A stretch of DNA of 10,241 nt. Origin: JBBKWH01 sp037968855. Its GTDB lineage: Bacteria > Pseudomonadota > Gammaproteobacteria > Pseudomonadales > Moraxellaceae. Position numbers and translations under genes: made by a program. Location: positions 1 to 10,241 of the forward strand of contig JBBKWH010000107.1 of assembly GCA_037968855.1 (NCBI GenBank). The letters are read 5' to 3'. Under the pieces are notes generated by a model. It ran no database searches. It saw only the letters and a program-made list of their open reading frames with translations, and was not told where the DNA came from. How positions within the stretch are numbered: position 1 is the first letter of the stretch; every line of letters begins with the position of its first letter. This document shows, in pieces, positions 1 through 5,877 of the stretch.

Positions 1-68
1 GTATGTCCCTGATTGAGTCGTTGCTGGATTTGATTACGTTCGTCGAGGCTGAGATGATGATAGGTCAT
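1..68 (-). CDS. IS30-family transposase, N-terminal fragment (runs off the window)
   Basis: Only the first 22 codons are inside the window. They read MTYHHLSLDERNQIQQRLNQ followed by GH. This matches the usual start of IS30-family DDE transposases, a short T/H-x-L-x-x-x-E/D-R-x-x-I segment that begins the N-terminal helix-turn-helix used to bind the element's ends. An AAGG sequence sits roughly 8 nt before the ATG and could be the ribosome binding site. The catalytic DDE domain would lie to the left, so intactness cannot be judged. The family call rests on a short stretch, but the position of the ATG right behind an element-like end supports it. Confidence 0.72.
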   Translation of the reverse strand, partial: MTYHHLSLDERNQIQQRLNQGH

Positions 69-69
69 G

Positions 70-96
70 GCAACACCTTAATTTATAGGGTGTTGC
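70..96. repeat. 8-bp inverted repeat in the IS leader
   Basis: GCAACACC (70-77) and GGTGTTGC (89-96) are perfect inverted copies separated by 11 AT-rich bases, immediately upstream of the transposase ATG. It could form a hairpin in the transposase mRNA leader or be a transposase or regulator binding site. The function is inferred only from position. Confidence 0.5.
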
Positions 97-106
97 ACTT
101 CAAGTT

Positions 107-288
107 TGAATCCAAGCAATGATAACCACCATGAATATTATCATTATGACATCCACTACTATCAGTCCTACCGCTATGGGCAAAACTTAGTGAAGAAAAT
201 GATAAGATTAAAATACAGGCAATTTTTTGCTGTAATTTTGGACAAAACATAATAACCTCTTCATATGAATAAAAAATATATTTCAGTT
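107..288. other. AT-rich intergenic stretch without a convincing gene
   Basis: This stretch lies between the IS end and the ilvC terminator. It holds a 19-codon ORF on the plus strand at 131-190 (ATG to TAG, rich in Ile and Thr codons) with no Shine-Dalgarno. It also holds an imperfect hairpin at 214-234 (TACA/TGTA and GCAA/TTGC arms, one bulged G, TTTT loop) with short T-runs on both sides that might be a weak bidirectional terminator. The base composition is clearly more AT-rich than the neighbouring genes. Nothing else is supported. Confidence 0.4.
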
Positions 289-318
289 TAAAAAACCCCC
301 ACTCTTTCGAGCAGGGGT
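289..318 (-). terminator. Rho-independent terminator of the ilv genes
   Basis: Read on the minus strand, ACCCCTGCTC, a GAAA tetraloop and GAGTGGGGGT form a 10-bp stem (two G-U pairs) at 318-295, followed directly by a run of T residues. A stable GNRA-type loop plus a U-tract about 30 nt after the ilvC stop codon is a textbook intrinsic terminator. Confidence 0.92.
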
Positions 319-346
319 CTGTTCAAACCTAGACTAAGTTATAGCC

Positions 347-1363
347 TTAGTTTTTGGTTTTATCAACAATCTTATTGGCTTGAATCCAAGGCATCATCGC
401 ACGTAGCTTACCGCCAGTGACTTCAATACCGTGTGCCGCGTTGTTACGACGACGTGCAGTCATCGACGCATAGTTGGTTGCGCCTTCTTGAATGAACATC
501 TTGGCGTATTCACCCGATTGAATGCGCTTCAACGCATTGCGCATGGCTTCGCGTGATTGCTCATTGATGACTTCTGGGCCAGTCACATACTCGCCGTATT
601 CAGCGTTGTTCGAGATCGAATAGTTCATGTCAGCGATACCGCCTTCGAACATCAAATCAACAATCAACTTCAACTCGTGCAAGCACTCGAAGTAAGCCAT
701 TTCTGGGGCATAACCGGCTTCAACCAGAGTTTCAAAGCCCATTTTGACCAACTCAACCGCGCCACCGCACAGAACGGCTTGCTCGCCGAACAAGTCGGTT
801 TCGGTTTCGTCTTTAAAAGTGGTTTCGATGATGCCGGTACGACCGCCACCCACGCCAGAGGCGTAAGACATGGCCAATTCACGTGCAGAACCGCTGGCGT
901 CTTGGAACACCGCGATCAAGTCAGGCACGCCGCCGCCACGAACGAATTCTGAACGAACCGTGTGACCTGGTGCTTTTGGTGCAACCATGATCACGTCAAG
1001 GTCAGCGCGTGGCACAACTTGGTTGTAATGAACCGCAAAACCGTGAGCGAAGGCCAATGTGCCGCCTTTTTTCAGGTTTGGTTCGATTTCATCCGCATAC
1101 AGCTTGGATTGGAATTCGTCTGGGGTCAGGATCATGACCACGTCAGCAGCAGAAACCGCTTCTTTCACTTCGGCTACTTTTAGGCCAGAGTTTTCGGCTT
1201 TTACCCATGAGCTAGAACCAGCACGCAGACCAACGGTCACGTCAACGCCTGAGTCTTTCAGGTTCAAGGCATGTGCGTGGCCTTGTGAGCCGTAACCAAT
1301 GATGGCGACTTTTTTGCCCTGAATCAGGGAAATATCACAGTCTTTATCGTAAGAAATCTTCAT
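347..1363 (-). CDS. ilvC: Ketol-acid reductoisomerase, class I (NADP+)
   Basis: Cytoplasmic enzyme of branched-chain amino acid synthesis. It isomerises and reduces 2-acetolactate or 2-aceto-2-hydroxybutyrate to the dihydroxy acids, using Mg2+ and NADPH. At 338 residues it has the short class I length. Visible motifs are the Rossmann loop GYGSQG (23-28), an Arg/Ser-bearing cofactor loop (GLRAGSSS, 45-52) that favours NADPH, AHGF (106-109), and APK with the catalytic Lys130. The metal ligands are D190 and E194 in DETETDLFGE, E226 and E230 in ECLHE, and S251. All expected active-site residues are present. The ATG has GGAG about 7 nt upstream. It is the last gene of the ilvI-ilvH-ilvC cluster, 149 bp after ilvH, and ends at the strong terminator at 289-318. 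The larger gap leaves room for its own promoter or for mRNA processing. Confidence 0.98.
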   Translation of the reverse strand: MKISYDKDCDISLIQGKKVAIIGYGSQGHAHALNLKDSGVDVTVGLRAGSSSWVKAENSGLKVAEVKEAVSAADVVMILTPDEFQSKLYADEIEPNLKKGGTLAFAHGFAVHYNQVVPRADLDVIMVAPKAPGHTVRSEFVRGGGVPDLIAVFQDASGSARELAMSYASGVGGGRTGIIETTFKDETETDLFGEQAVLCGGAVELVKMGFETLVEAGYAPEMAYFECLHELKLIVDLMFEGGIADMNYSISNNAEYGEYVTGPEVINEQSREAMRNALKRIQSGEYAKMFIQEGATNYASMTARRRNNAAHGIEVTGGKLRAMMPWIQANKIVDKTKN

Positions 1364-1388
1364 GAAGCACTCCGGTCGAGTCGTAACA

Positions 1389-1505
1389 GCAAGCCCATTA
1401 AACGGGTCTTGCCTCGGTGTTTGGGGGTGGCGCGCAAATTAACAGATTTTTGCGCCGATGAACAAGAATTCGTGCAGCAACGGCTACTTGGTGCAACCGT
1501 TGCTG
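1389..1505 (-). promoter_or_regulatory. ilvH-ilvC intergenic region with three inverted repeats
   Basis: In the ilvH to ilvC direction, three potential hairpins follow one another. The first is CAGCAACGG/CCGTTGCTG (9 bp, 1505-1497 with 1483-1475, 13-nt loop). The second is GCGCAAA/TTTGCGC (7 bp, 1455-1449 with 1438-1432). The third is GCAAG-CCC/GGG-CTTGC (8 bp with one bulged A, 1412-1404 with 1396-1389). None is followed by a U-tract, so they are not intrinsic terminators. A weak internal promoter is conceivable: TTGTTC (1465-1460), 18 bp, TAATTT (1441-1436), overlapping the second repeat. They may stabilise the ilvC message, mark a processing site, or bind a regulator; the sequence does not decide. 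Confidence 0.5.
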
Positions 1506-1512
1506 ACTGTGA

Positions 1513-2004
1513 TTAGACGCTAAGGATTTTGTCGCCGCGCGCAATGCCCGACACACCAGAGCGCACCACTTCTAAAATGGTGTTTTCACTTAGGGCATCA
1601 ATAAAGCCATCAAGCTTGTCGGTCGCACCGGCAATCTGAATGGTATAGGTGCTCGGTGTCACATCAACGATTGAGGCACGGAAGATATCGGCTGTGCGCT
1701 TAATCTCGGCGCGAGCGGCACCAACGGCTTTGAGCTTGATCAGCATCAATTCGCGTTCGATATGTGCGCCTTCGGACAGGTCAACCACTTTGACCACTTC
1801 GATCAACTTGTTCAGTTGCTTGGTGATCTGCTCAATCTTGTGGTCGTTGCCTGATGTGGTCAGGGTCAGACGCGACAAGGTTGGGTCTTCGGTTGGGGCC
1901 ACGTTGAGGGTTTCGATGTTGTAACCGCGTTGGCTAAACAAACCGACCAAACGTGACAGCGCACCCGCTTCGTTTTCGATCAATACAGAAATGATCCGGC
2001 GCAT
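1513..2004 (-). CDS. ilvH: Acetolactate synthase (AHAS III type) small regulatory subunit
   Basis: Regulatory subunit of acetohydroxyacid synthase. It activates the large subunit and confers feedback inhibition by valine. The chosen ATG gives 163 residues, the same length as E. coli IlvH, beginning MRRIISVLIENEAGALSRL. The N-terminal ACT domain (about 1-76) shows the classic NEAGALSRLVGLFSQRGYNI ligand loop. The C-terminal half (about 80-163) is the usual ALS_ss_C domain with the ELMLIK and RTADIFRASIVDV segments. The start codon overlaps the ilvI stop by one base (TAATG), with GGGGAG 8 nt upstream inside the end of ilvI, indicating translational coupling and equal subunit production. A longer reading that starts 9 codons earlier would lie within ilvI and adds no conserved residues, so it is not preferred. 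Confidence 0.97.
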   Translation of the reverse strand: MRRIISVLIENEAGALSRLVGLFSQRGYNIETLNVAPTEDPTLSRLTLTTSGNDHKIEQITKQLNKLIEVVKVVDLSEGAHIERELMLIKLKAVGAARAEIKRTADIFRASIVDVTPSTYTIQIAGATDKLDGFIDALSENTILEVVRSGVSGIARGDKILSV

Positions 2005-3728
2005 TAGGTCCGCTCCCCTTTTCTCAACCACATATCACGCATCGACTGACCCGCGATTTGCATTGGGTAGACGTGTTCTAGCGGATCAACATAGGCATTG
2101 ATAAACACTGCTTTATCGGTAATCGCCATTGCTTCGGCCAGTTTGGCTTCTAACTCATCCGGATGATGAATTTCAATACCAACATGACCATAGGCTTCCA
2201 TCAACTTGGTAAAGTCTGGCAGTGAGTCCATATAGGATTCGGCATGACGACCTTCATAGTTCATGTCTTGCCATTGCTTGACCATACCCAGTGCGCGGTT
2301 GTTTAAGCACAAGATCTTGACCGGAATATGGTACTGGGTACAGGTCGATAGCTCTTGAATACACATCTGGATCGAGGCTTCGCCTGTGATACAGACCACA
2401 TCACGCTCTGGATAAGCCATTTTGGCTGCCATGGCATACGGTAGACCAACGCCCATGGTGCCCAAGCCACCCGAGTTAATCCACTGACGCGGCTCGTCGT
2501 ACTTGTAGTACAACGCGGCAAACATCTGGTGCTGACCCACGTCAGAGGTAATGATGGCTTTACCATTGGTGACCTTGTACAACGCCTCAACCACTTGCTG
2601 TGGCTTCATTTCACCAGCGGCCGCAGGCTCATAACGCAGGCCATGATGCTTGCGCCATTGGTTTATCTGTGACCACCACTGTGCAATGATTTCTGGGTTT
2701 GGCTTGCTGACGTCCATTTGCTTGAGCTGGGCAAGCATTTCGGCCAAGACAGGCTCAACCGCGCCCACGATTGGAATGTGTGCGGTAATGGTCTTGGAGA
2801 TGGTGGCCGGATCAATATCAATATGAATAATCCGCGCATCTGGACAGAACTTGGATGGGCCGTTGGTGACACGGTCATCAAAGCGTGCGCCCACGCACAA
2901 GATCAAGTCGGCATTGTGCATCGCCATGTTGGCTTCGTAAGTGCCATGCATGCCCAACATGCCCAAGAACTGCTCATCGCTACCAGGGAAGCCACCCAGA
3001 CCCATTAGGGTATTGGTGACCGGATAGCCAAGCAAATGAGCAAGCTCAGTCAAGTGATGCGAGGCATTGCCCTGAATCACGCCACCACCGGCATAGATGA
3101 CCGGACGCTTGGCCACAATCAGCTCGTCAATCGCTTTACGAATTTGACCTGCATGACCCCGACCCGGTGGTTGATACGAACGCATCTTGACCTTGTCTGG
3201 GTAGCTGTAAGCAAACTTCTCGATTGGATTGGTGCAGTCTTTTGGCACATCAATCACCACCGGACCAGGACGACCGGTCGAGGCGATATAAAAGGCCTTT
3301 TTGACGATTTCGGGAATTTCGCTGGCGTGGCGCACCTGAAAGCTGTGCTTCACGATAGGACGTGACACACCGATCATATCGGTTTCTTGGAAGGCATCTT
3401 CACCGATCAGGTGCGTGGCAACCTGACCCGAGATGATGACCATCGGGATCGAATCCATATAGGCTGTGGCAATCGGCGTGACTGTGTTGGTCGCACCAGG
3501 GCCAGAAGTCACCAGTACCACACCAGTACGACCAGTGACGCGTGAGTAAGCATCGGCCATATGACCTGCCGCTTGCTCGTGACGCACCAGAACGTGCTGT
3601 ACTTTATCTTGTTGAAAAATAGCATCATAGATGTGCAGTACTGCACCACCTGGATAGCCAAAAACAAAATCGACGCCTTCATCCGCAATTGCGCGAATCA
3701 GCATCTCTCCACCGGATAACAATTCCAC
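2004..3728 (-). CDS. ilvI: Acetolactate synthase (AHAS) large catalytic subunit
   Basis: TPP-, Mg2+- and FAD-dependent enzyme that condenses two pyruvates to 2-acetolactate, or pyruvate with 2-oxobutyrate. It is the committed step of Val, Leu and Ile synthesis. A GTG start at 3728 gives 574 residues, equal to E. coli IlvI, beginning (M)ELLSGGEMLIRA as in relatives. GGGTGA lies just upstream as a plausible ribosome binding site. Visible features are GYPGGAV, the catalytic glutamate E51 in RHEQAAGHMADA, GPGATN in the N-terminal TPP domain, the central FAD domain, and the C-terminal TPP domain. In the last, the usual GDG of the Mg2+/TPP motif reads G449-E450-A451, followed about 25 residues later by N476-N477. 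The open frame continues 81 codons further upstream, but that part shows no family similarity. The gene is coupled to ilvH. Confidence 0.97.
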   Translation of the reverse strand: MELLSGGEMLIRAIADEGVDFVFGYPGGAVLHIYDAIFQQDKVQHVLVRHEQAAGHMADAYSRVTGRTGVVLVTSGPGATNTVTPIATAYMDSIPMVIISGQVATHLIGEDAFQETDMIGVSRPIVKHSFQVRHASEIPEIVKKAFYIASTGRPGPVVIDVPKDCTNPIEKFAYSYPDKVKMRSYQPPGRGHAGQIRKAIDELIVAKRPVIYAGGGVIQGNASHHLTELAHLLGYPVTNTLMGLGGFPGSDEQFLGMLGMHGTYEANMAMHNADLILCVGARFDDRVTNGPSKFCPDARIIHIDIDPATISKTITAHIPIVGAVEPVLAEMLAQLKQMDVSKPNPEIIAQWWSQINQWRKHHGLRYEPAAAGEMKPQQVVEALYKVTNGKAIITSDVGQHQMFAALYYKYDEPRQWINSGGLGTMGVGLPYAMAAKMAYPERDVVCITGEASIQMCIQELSTCTQYHIPVKILCLNNRALGMVKQWQDMNYEGRHAESYMDSLPDFTKLMEAYGHVGIEIHHPDELEAKLAEAMAITDKAVFINAYVDPLEHVYPMQIAGQSMRDMWLRKGERT

Positions 3729-3773
3729 TCGACTCACCCTGAGTTGCGCCGCAGCAGCCCATGCTGATGCAGC

Positions 3774-3858
3774 AAAAAACGGCCGGCCCAGCAACGCCCA
3801 TGCGTTGTAGACCACAGATACAGCTTCACAATATCTGGCAAAAACATAGCAACAACAT
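3774..3858 (-). promoter_or_regulatory. Possible ilvI leader: Leu-rich mini-ORF, hairpin and U-tract
   Basis: Within the ilvI leader, a 10-codon reading frame (3858-3826, minus) encodes MLLLCFCQIL, with three leucine codons in a row and Ile-Leu at the end. About 18 nt later comes a perfect hairpin, CAACGC-ATGG-GCGTTG (3807-3792). Then come the palindrome GGCCGGCC (3788-3781) and six T residues (3779-3774), about 45 nt before the GTG start of ilvI. The arrangement resembles a transcription attenuator responsive to leucine or isoleucine. Against it: no Shine-Dalgarno precedes the mini-ORF, and the hairpin is separated from the U-tract by 12 nt, so a classic terminator is not clear. Inference only. 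Confidence 0.3.
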
Positions 3859-4027
3859 TGATCGCAAGAGTGGCAACCAAGCTGTCTAAAGCCGTAAATC
3901 GTGTATAAACGACGGCGGCCCAACGATTGGACATCTGCCCGAGTAGGGACATGATGTCTGCCAGAGTTCACGGTTACCTTGACCGAAGGGTGATCGGCTT
4001 GGGCAACACAAAACTTGAAAAGACGCT
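3859..4027. other. Untranslated leader region of ilvI, no gene supported
   Basis: Open frames exist on both strands here. One is a 72-codon minus-strand frame starting at 3952. Another is the upstream extension of the ilvI frame to 3971. A third is a plus-strand frame from 3927 that runs into the next gene. None has a ribosome binding site, a recognisable domain or a believable composition. The stretch is best read as the mRNA leader of ilvI downstream of the promoter at 4028-4056. Confidence 0.5.
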
Positions 4028-4056
4028 ATTCTTGAGACTTGGCACGATGCTGTCAA
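4028..4056 (-). promoter_or_regulatory. Candidate sigma-70 promoter for ilvI-ilvH(-ilvC)
   Basis: On the minus strand a perfect TTGACA (4056-4051) is followed after exactly 17 bp by AAGAAT (4033-4028), four of six matches to TATAAT including the last T. Transcription would begin near 4021 and give a leader of roughly 290 nt before the ilvI start, unusually long and compatible with leader-based control or an Lrp-type upstream region. Confidence 0.5.
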
Positions 4057-4228
4057 GGCGCGTGCTGTTTTTTTGTGCCTTTGTCTGGCAAACAAGCCCA
4101 CTTTGGCGCACAATTAAGCGATTAAGAACCGTCCAGGACAGGTACGGTGTCAACGGTAGTGCGACGACCAGCCTTTTGACATGGTCTGAGCCAAATGAAC
4201 CAACAAGAGAAGACCAAGGAGTCATTCG

Positions 4229-4642
4229 ATGCTGTCATCTGTCTTATTGCGCCCTGCATTACTATGTGTGCTGACGGTGTTTGCTTTTCCGGCAGCCGCT
4301 CAAAGTTTTTACAAATGCAAAATGCCCAATGGACAAGTGCGCTATAGCGACCAGCTATCCAAAGACAAACATTGTCAGCCTATTGCGGTGCGCACCTTTG
4401 CGCCCAGCACAAACACAACAAGCACCGTAACACCGAGCAGTACAGACAACAGCGCATCAGTATCTACTCGCAGTACTCAAATGGCGCCAAATACAGCAAC
4501 ACAAGTTGCCAAAACCGCGCCACAACCAGCAGTACAATCGACACCCAGACTCGCCACACCGGTTTATAGCAATACTGTCAATCGCGCAACAGGCAACGAA
4601 GGTTCATTGGTCCCAAGTTTGTCTCCTAGTGTTTTGAAATAA
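4229..4642 (+). CDS. Secreted DUF4124-like protein (first of two paralogs)
   Basis: A 137-residue exported protein of unknown function. Residues 1-24 form a signal peptide (short N-region with Arg8, hydrophobic core ALLCVLTVFAF, PAAA cleavage site). The mature part begins with a small domain, FYKCKMPNGQVRYSD, typical of DUF4124: an aromatic-K-C-K strand, Asn-Gly turn, and Y-S-D strand. C30 and C49 could form a disulfide in the periplasm. From about residue 56 the chain is a Ser/Thr/Pro/Gln-rich low-complexity tail, probably disordered. AAGGAG lies 7 nt before the ATG, a near-ideal ribosome binding site. It is transcribed divergently from ilvI; a TTGACA at about 4176 has no fitting -10, so the promoter is not identified. 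It is followed by a paralog 34 bp later. Confidence 0.8.
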   Translation: MLSSVLLRPALLCVLTVFAFPAAAQSFYKCKMPNGQVRYSDQLSKDKHCQPIAVRTFAPSTNTTSTVTPSSTDNSASVSTRSTQMAPNTATQVAKTAPQPAVQSTPRLATPVYSNTVNRATGNEGSLVPSLSPSVLK

Positions 4643-4676
4643 TGTGTGATCATCTGTCGTTTATAAGGCTTCCTTC

Positions 4677-5135
4677 ATGAAACATTTGCATTTAACACTT
4701 CGTATGGTCGCTATTGTCAGCACAACAGCGATCTTGAGCACAACAGCTTCAGCGCAAACGTATTATAAGTGCAAGGCTGCATCTGGCTCGACGGTATATA
4801 CCGCCACACCAACCCCGTCTCAACAATGCACGACGGTGCAGATTTCTGGGCAACATAGTGCCACCTCAGCCGCTCGCTCGCCTGCACCTGCCAGCACCGA
4901 CAAAACCAAAGACGTCCCCGCCATTAAGTCAGTGACTACCACAACAGAAGCCGTTGCAGTTAAAGCATCTCCCACCGAATGTGCCGAAGCGCGTAAAGCA
5001 CAAGACATGCTAAATAGCGGCCAAAAGGTCTTTGAAACAGACAAAAACGGCCAGCGCAGCTACATTGATGAAAAAACCCGTACGGAACGCACCAAGCAAT
5101 TTCAAACCATGTTGAACACTCGCTGCAACCCATAA
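4677..5135 (+). CDS. Secreted DUF4124-like protein (second paralog)
   Basis: A 152-residue exported protein of unknown function. Residues 1-26 form a signal peptide ending ASA before Gln27. The mature start YYKCKAASGSTVYTATP resembles the previous protein, with C32 and C51 at exactly the same spacing (19 residues) as the cysteines of its neighbour. A Ser/Ala/Thr-rich linker (about 55-100) leads to a helical, charged C-terminal part with a further cysteine pair, C102 and C150. That suggests a second disulfide-closed unit the first paralog lacks. TAAGG about 8 nt upstream serves as ribosome binding site. The 34-bp gap suggests co-transcription with the upstream paralog and an origin by tandem duplication. 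The family call rests on the short N-terminal domain, so it is moderate. Confidence 0.75.
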   Translation: MKHLHLTLRMVAIVSTTAILSTTASAQTYYKCKAASGSTVYTATPTPSQQCTTVQISGQHSATSAARSPAPASTDKTKDVPAIKSVTTTTEAVAVKASPTECAEARKAQDMLNSGQKVFETDKNGQRSYIDEKTRTERTKQFQTMLNTRCNP

Positions 5136-5144
5136 AACGGTGAT

Positions 5145-5160
5145 CGTGAGCCGCCTCACG
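5145..5160. repeat. Short perfect hairpin after the DUF4124-like pair
   Basis: CGTGAG-CCGC-CTCACG forms a perfect 6-bp stem with a four-base loop, 9 nt after the stop codon of the second paralog. There is no T-run on either side, so it is not a clear intrinsic terminator. It may stabilise the 3' end of the upstream message. Confidence 0.4.
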
Positions 5161-5198
5161 TCGCGTCAAGAATAATGAAACGAATAGGATATCCCATC

Positions 5199-5741
5199 AT
5201 GATTGACCACATGTTGCATCACTTTCGTCGTGCCAGCCGTGAGTTGTTTAATCAGTATTTTTACCAAGCTGATCCAGTACAAAACCGGCAAGCCATTAGC
5301 AGTTTTGCGCCTGTGGAATCACGGTTATTTCAAGCTTTGGCCGAGTTAGCCGATCTACAAGACGTGGTCACCTATGGGATTCGGCAGCCCAACATCGCGG
5401 TGCGTTTAGACTTTCATCACGATATCGAAATCTTGCTCTGTCATGACTACGACAGTTATGACTGGCAGCCCCATCAGGTACCGCGTCACGAAAACATGCG
5501 CTTTTCTTTTATTCGTTATACCGACCTACACGACTCTTATGACCGCGATAATCGCTATGTCATGGCACAAGTAGAGCACTGGCCCGCACATCCAGAATAC
5601 GTTGGTTCTTTGGCACTCATTTGCCACGAATATGCTGTGTATATGGATGCCAATGCCATCAGACCAGACACTGCAAAGACAGATACTGACGCCTCCATTG
5701 ACCCACTTGAGTTAGATGAGCCAACACCACCTTTAGGTTAA
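5199..5741 (+). CDS. Conserved-looking hypothetical protein, 180 residues, no family recognised
   Basis: I do not recognise this protein. It starts MIDHMLHHFRRASRELFNQY and lacks a signal peptide or membrane segment, so it is probably cytoplasmic. The composition is unusual: many His, Asp and Tyr residues, for example DFHHDIEILLCHDYDSYDW (71-89). Alternating strands at about 64-80 (IAVRLDF, IEILLCH) and 100-126 suggest an alpha/beta fold with an N-terminal helical region (about 3-55). The last 25 residues form an acidic, proline-containing tail. The ATG at 5199 was preferred because AGGA lies 9 nt upstream. An in-frame ATG at 5175 would add 8 residues but has no ribosome binding site. The coding composition matches its neighbours. 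It sits 136 bp before leuS and 63 bp after the DUF4124-like pair, so the context gives no clear functional hint. Confidence 0.72.
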   Translation: MIDHMLHHFRRASRELFNQYFYQADPVQNRQAISSFAPVESRLFQALAELADLQDVVTYGIRQPNIAVRLDFHHDIEILLCHDYDSYDWQPHQVPRHENMRFSFIRYTDLHDSYDRDNRYVMAQVEHWPAHPEYVGSLALICHEYAVYMDANAIRPDTAKTDTDASIDPLELDEPTPPLG

Positions 5742-5748
5742 GCCCTTC

Positions 5749-5762
5749 TTTGACATGTCAAA
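5749..5762. promoter_or_regulatory. 14-bp perfect palindrome upstream of leuS
   Basis: TTTGACATGTCAAA is an uninterrupted 14-bp palindrome beginning 8 nt after the stop of the hypothetical gene and about 115 bp upstream of leuS. It contains a perfect TTGACA (5750-5755), but the best -10 at suitable spacing (ATTGAT, 5774-5779) is poor. It might be an operator for a dimeric regulator overlapping a -35 element. Function is inferred from symmetry and position alone. Confidence 0.4.
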
Positions 5763-5877
5763 CACTTGGCAAAATTGATGCAAACTGCGTAACGACTGAC
5801 GATGGTCCGGCCCATCTCTACCATTTTTAGGCTATGCTTGGCGCATTCATTTTTAACCAGCTTTTTGTGCCCTCACC

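Larger units (their letters stand above)
1..106 (-). mobile_element. End of an IS30-like insertion sequence (5' end of its transposase side)
   Basis: The transposase start at 68 is preceded on the minus strand by about 40 bp containing the string TTGAAGTGCAACACC, typical in style of IS30-family terminal repeats. The outer border is an estimate: the opposite end and the target duplication lie outside the window, so the terminal repeat cannot be matched. The element stands about 180 bp beyond the ilvC terminator, so it does not interrupt any gene visible here. Confidence 0.5.

Noticed and set aside
557..952. 131-codon plus-strand ORF inside ilvC
   Set aside because: It is the antisense shadow of a fully conserved ilvC reading frame.
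3734..3952. 72-codon minus-strand ORF in the ilvI leader with many Leu/Val/Ile residues
   Set aside because: It has no Shine-Dalgarno, no recognisable domain, overlaps the probable leader structures and ends out of frame inside the start region of ilvI.
3729..3971. N-terminal extension of ilvI by 81 codons from a GTG at 3971
   Set aside because: The extra residues resemble no AHAS, no ribosome binding site precedes the GTG, and family proteins begin at the ELLSGGE segment encoded from 3728.
3927..4274. 115-codon plus-strand ORF opposite the ilvI leader
   Set aside because: It lacks a ribosome binding site, its composition is not protein-like, and it overlaps the well-supported start of the secreted protein gene at 4229.
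5199..5741. Assignment of the hypothetical protein to DUF1249 (YqiB-like)
   Set aside because: Length and an alpha/beta look are vaguely similar, but the characteristic YTT and VYHDA segments of that family are absent.
5801..5828. Terminator between the hypothetical gene and leuS (ATGGT ... ACCAT followed by T's)
   Set aside because: The stem is only 5 bp around a 13-base loop, and competing GATGG/CCATC pairing weakens it; not reliable enough to annotate.
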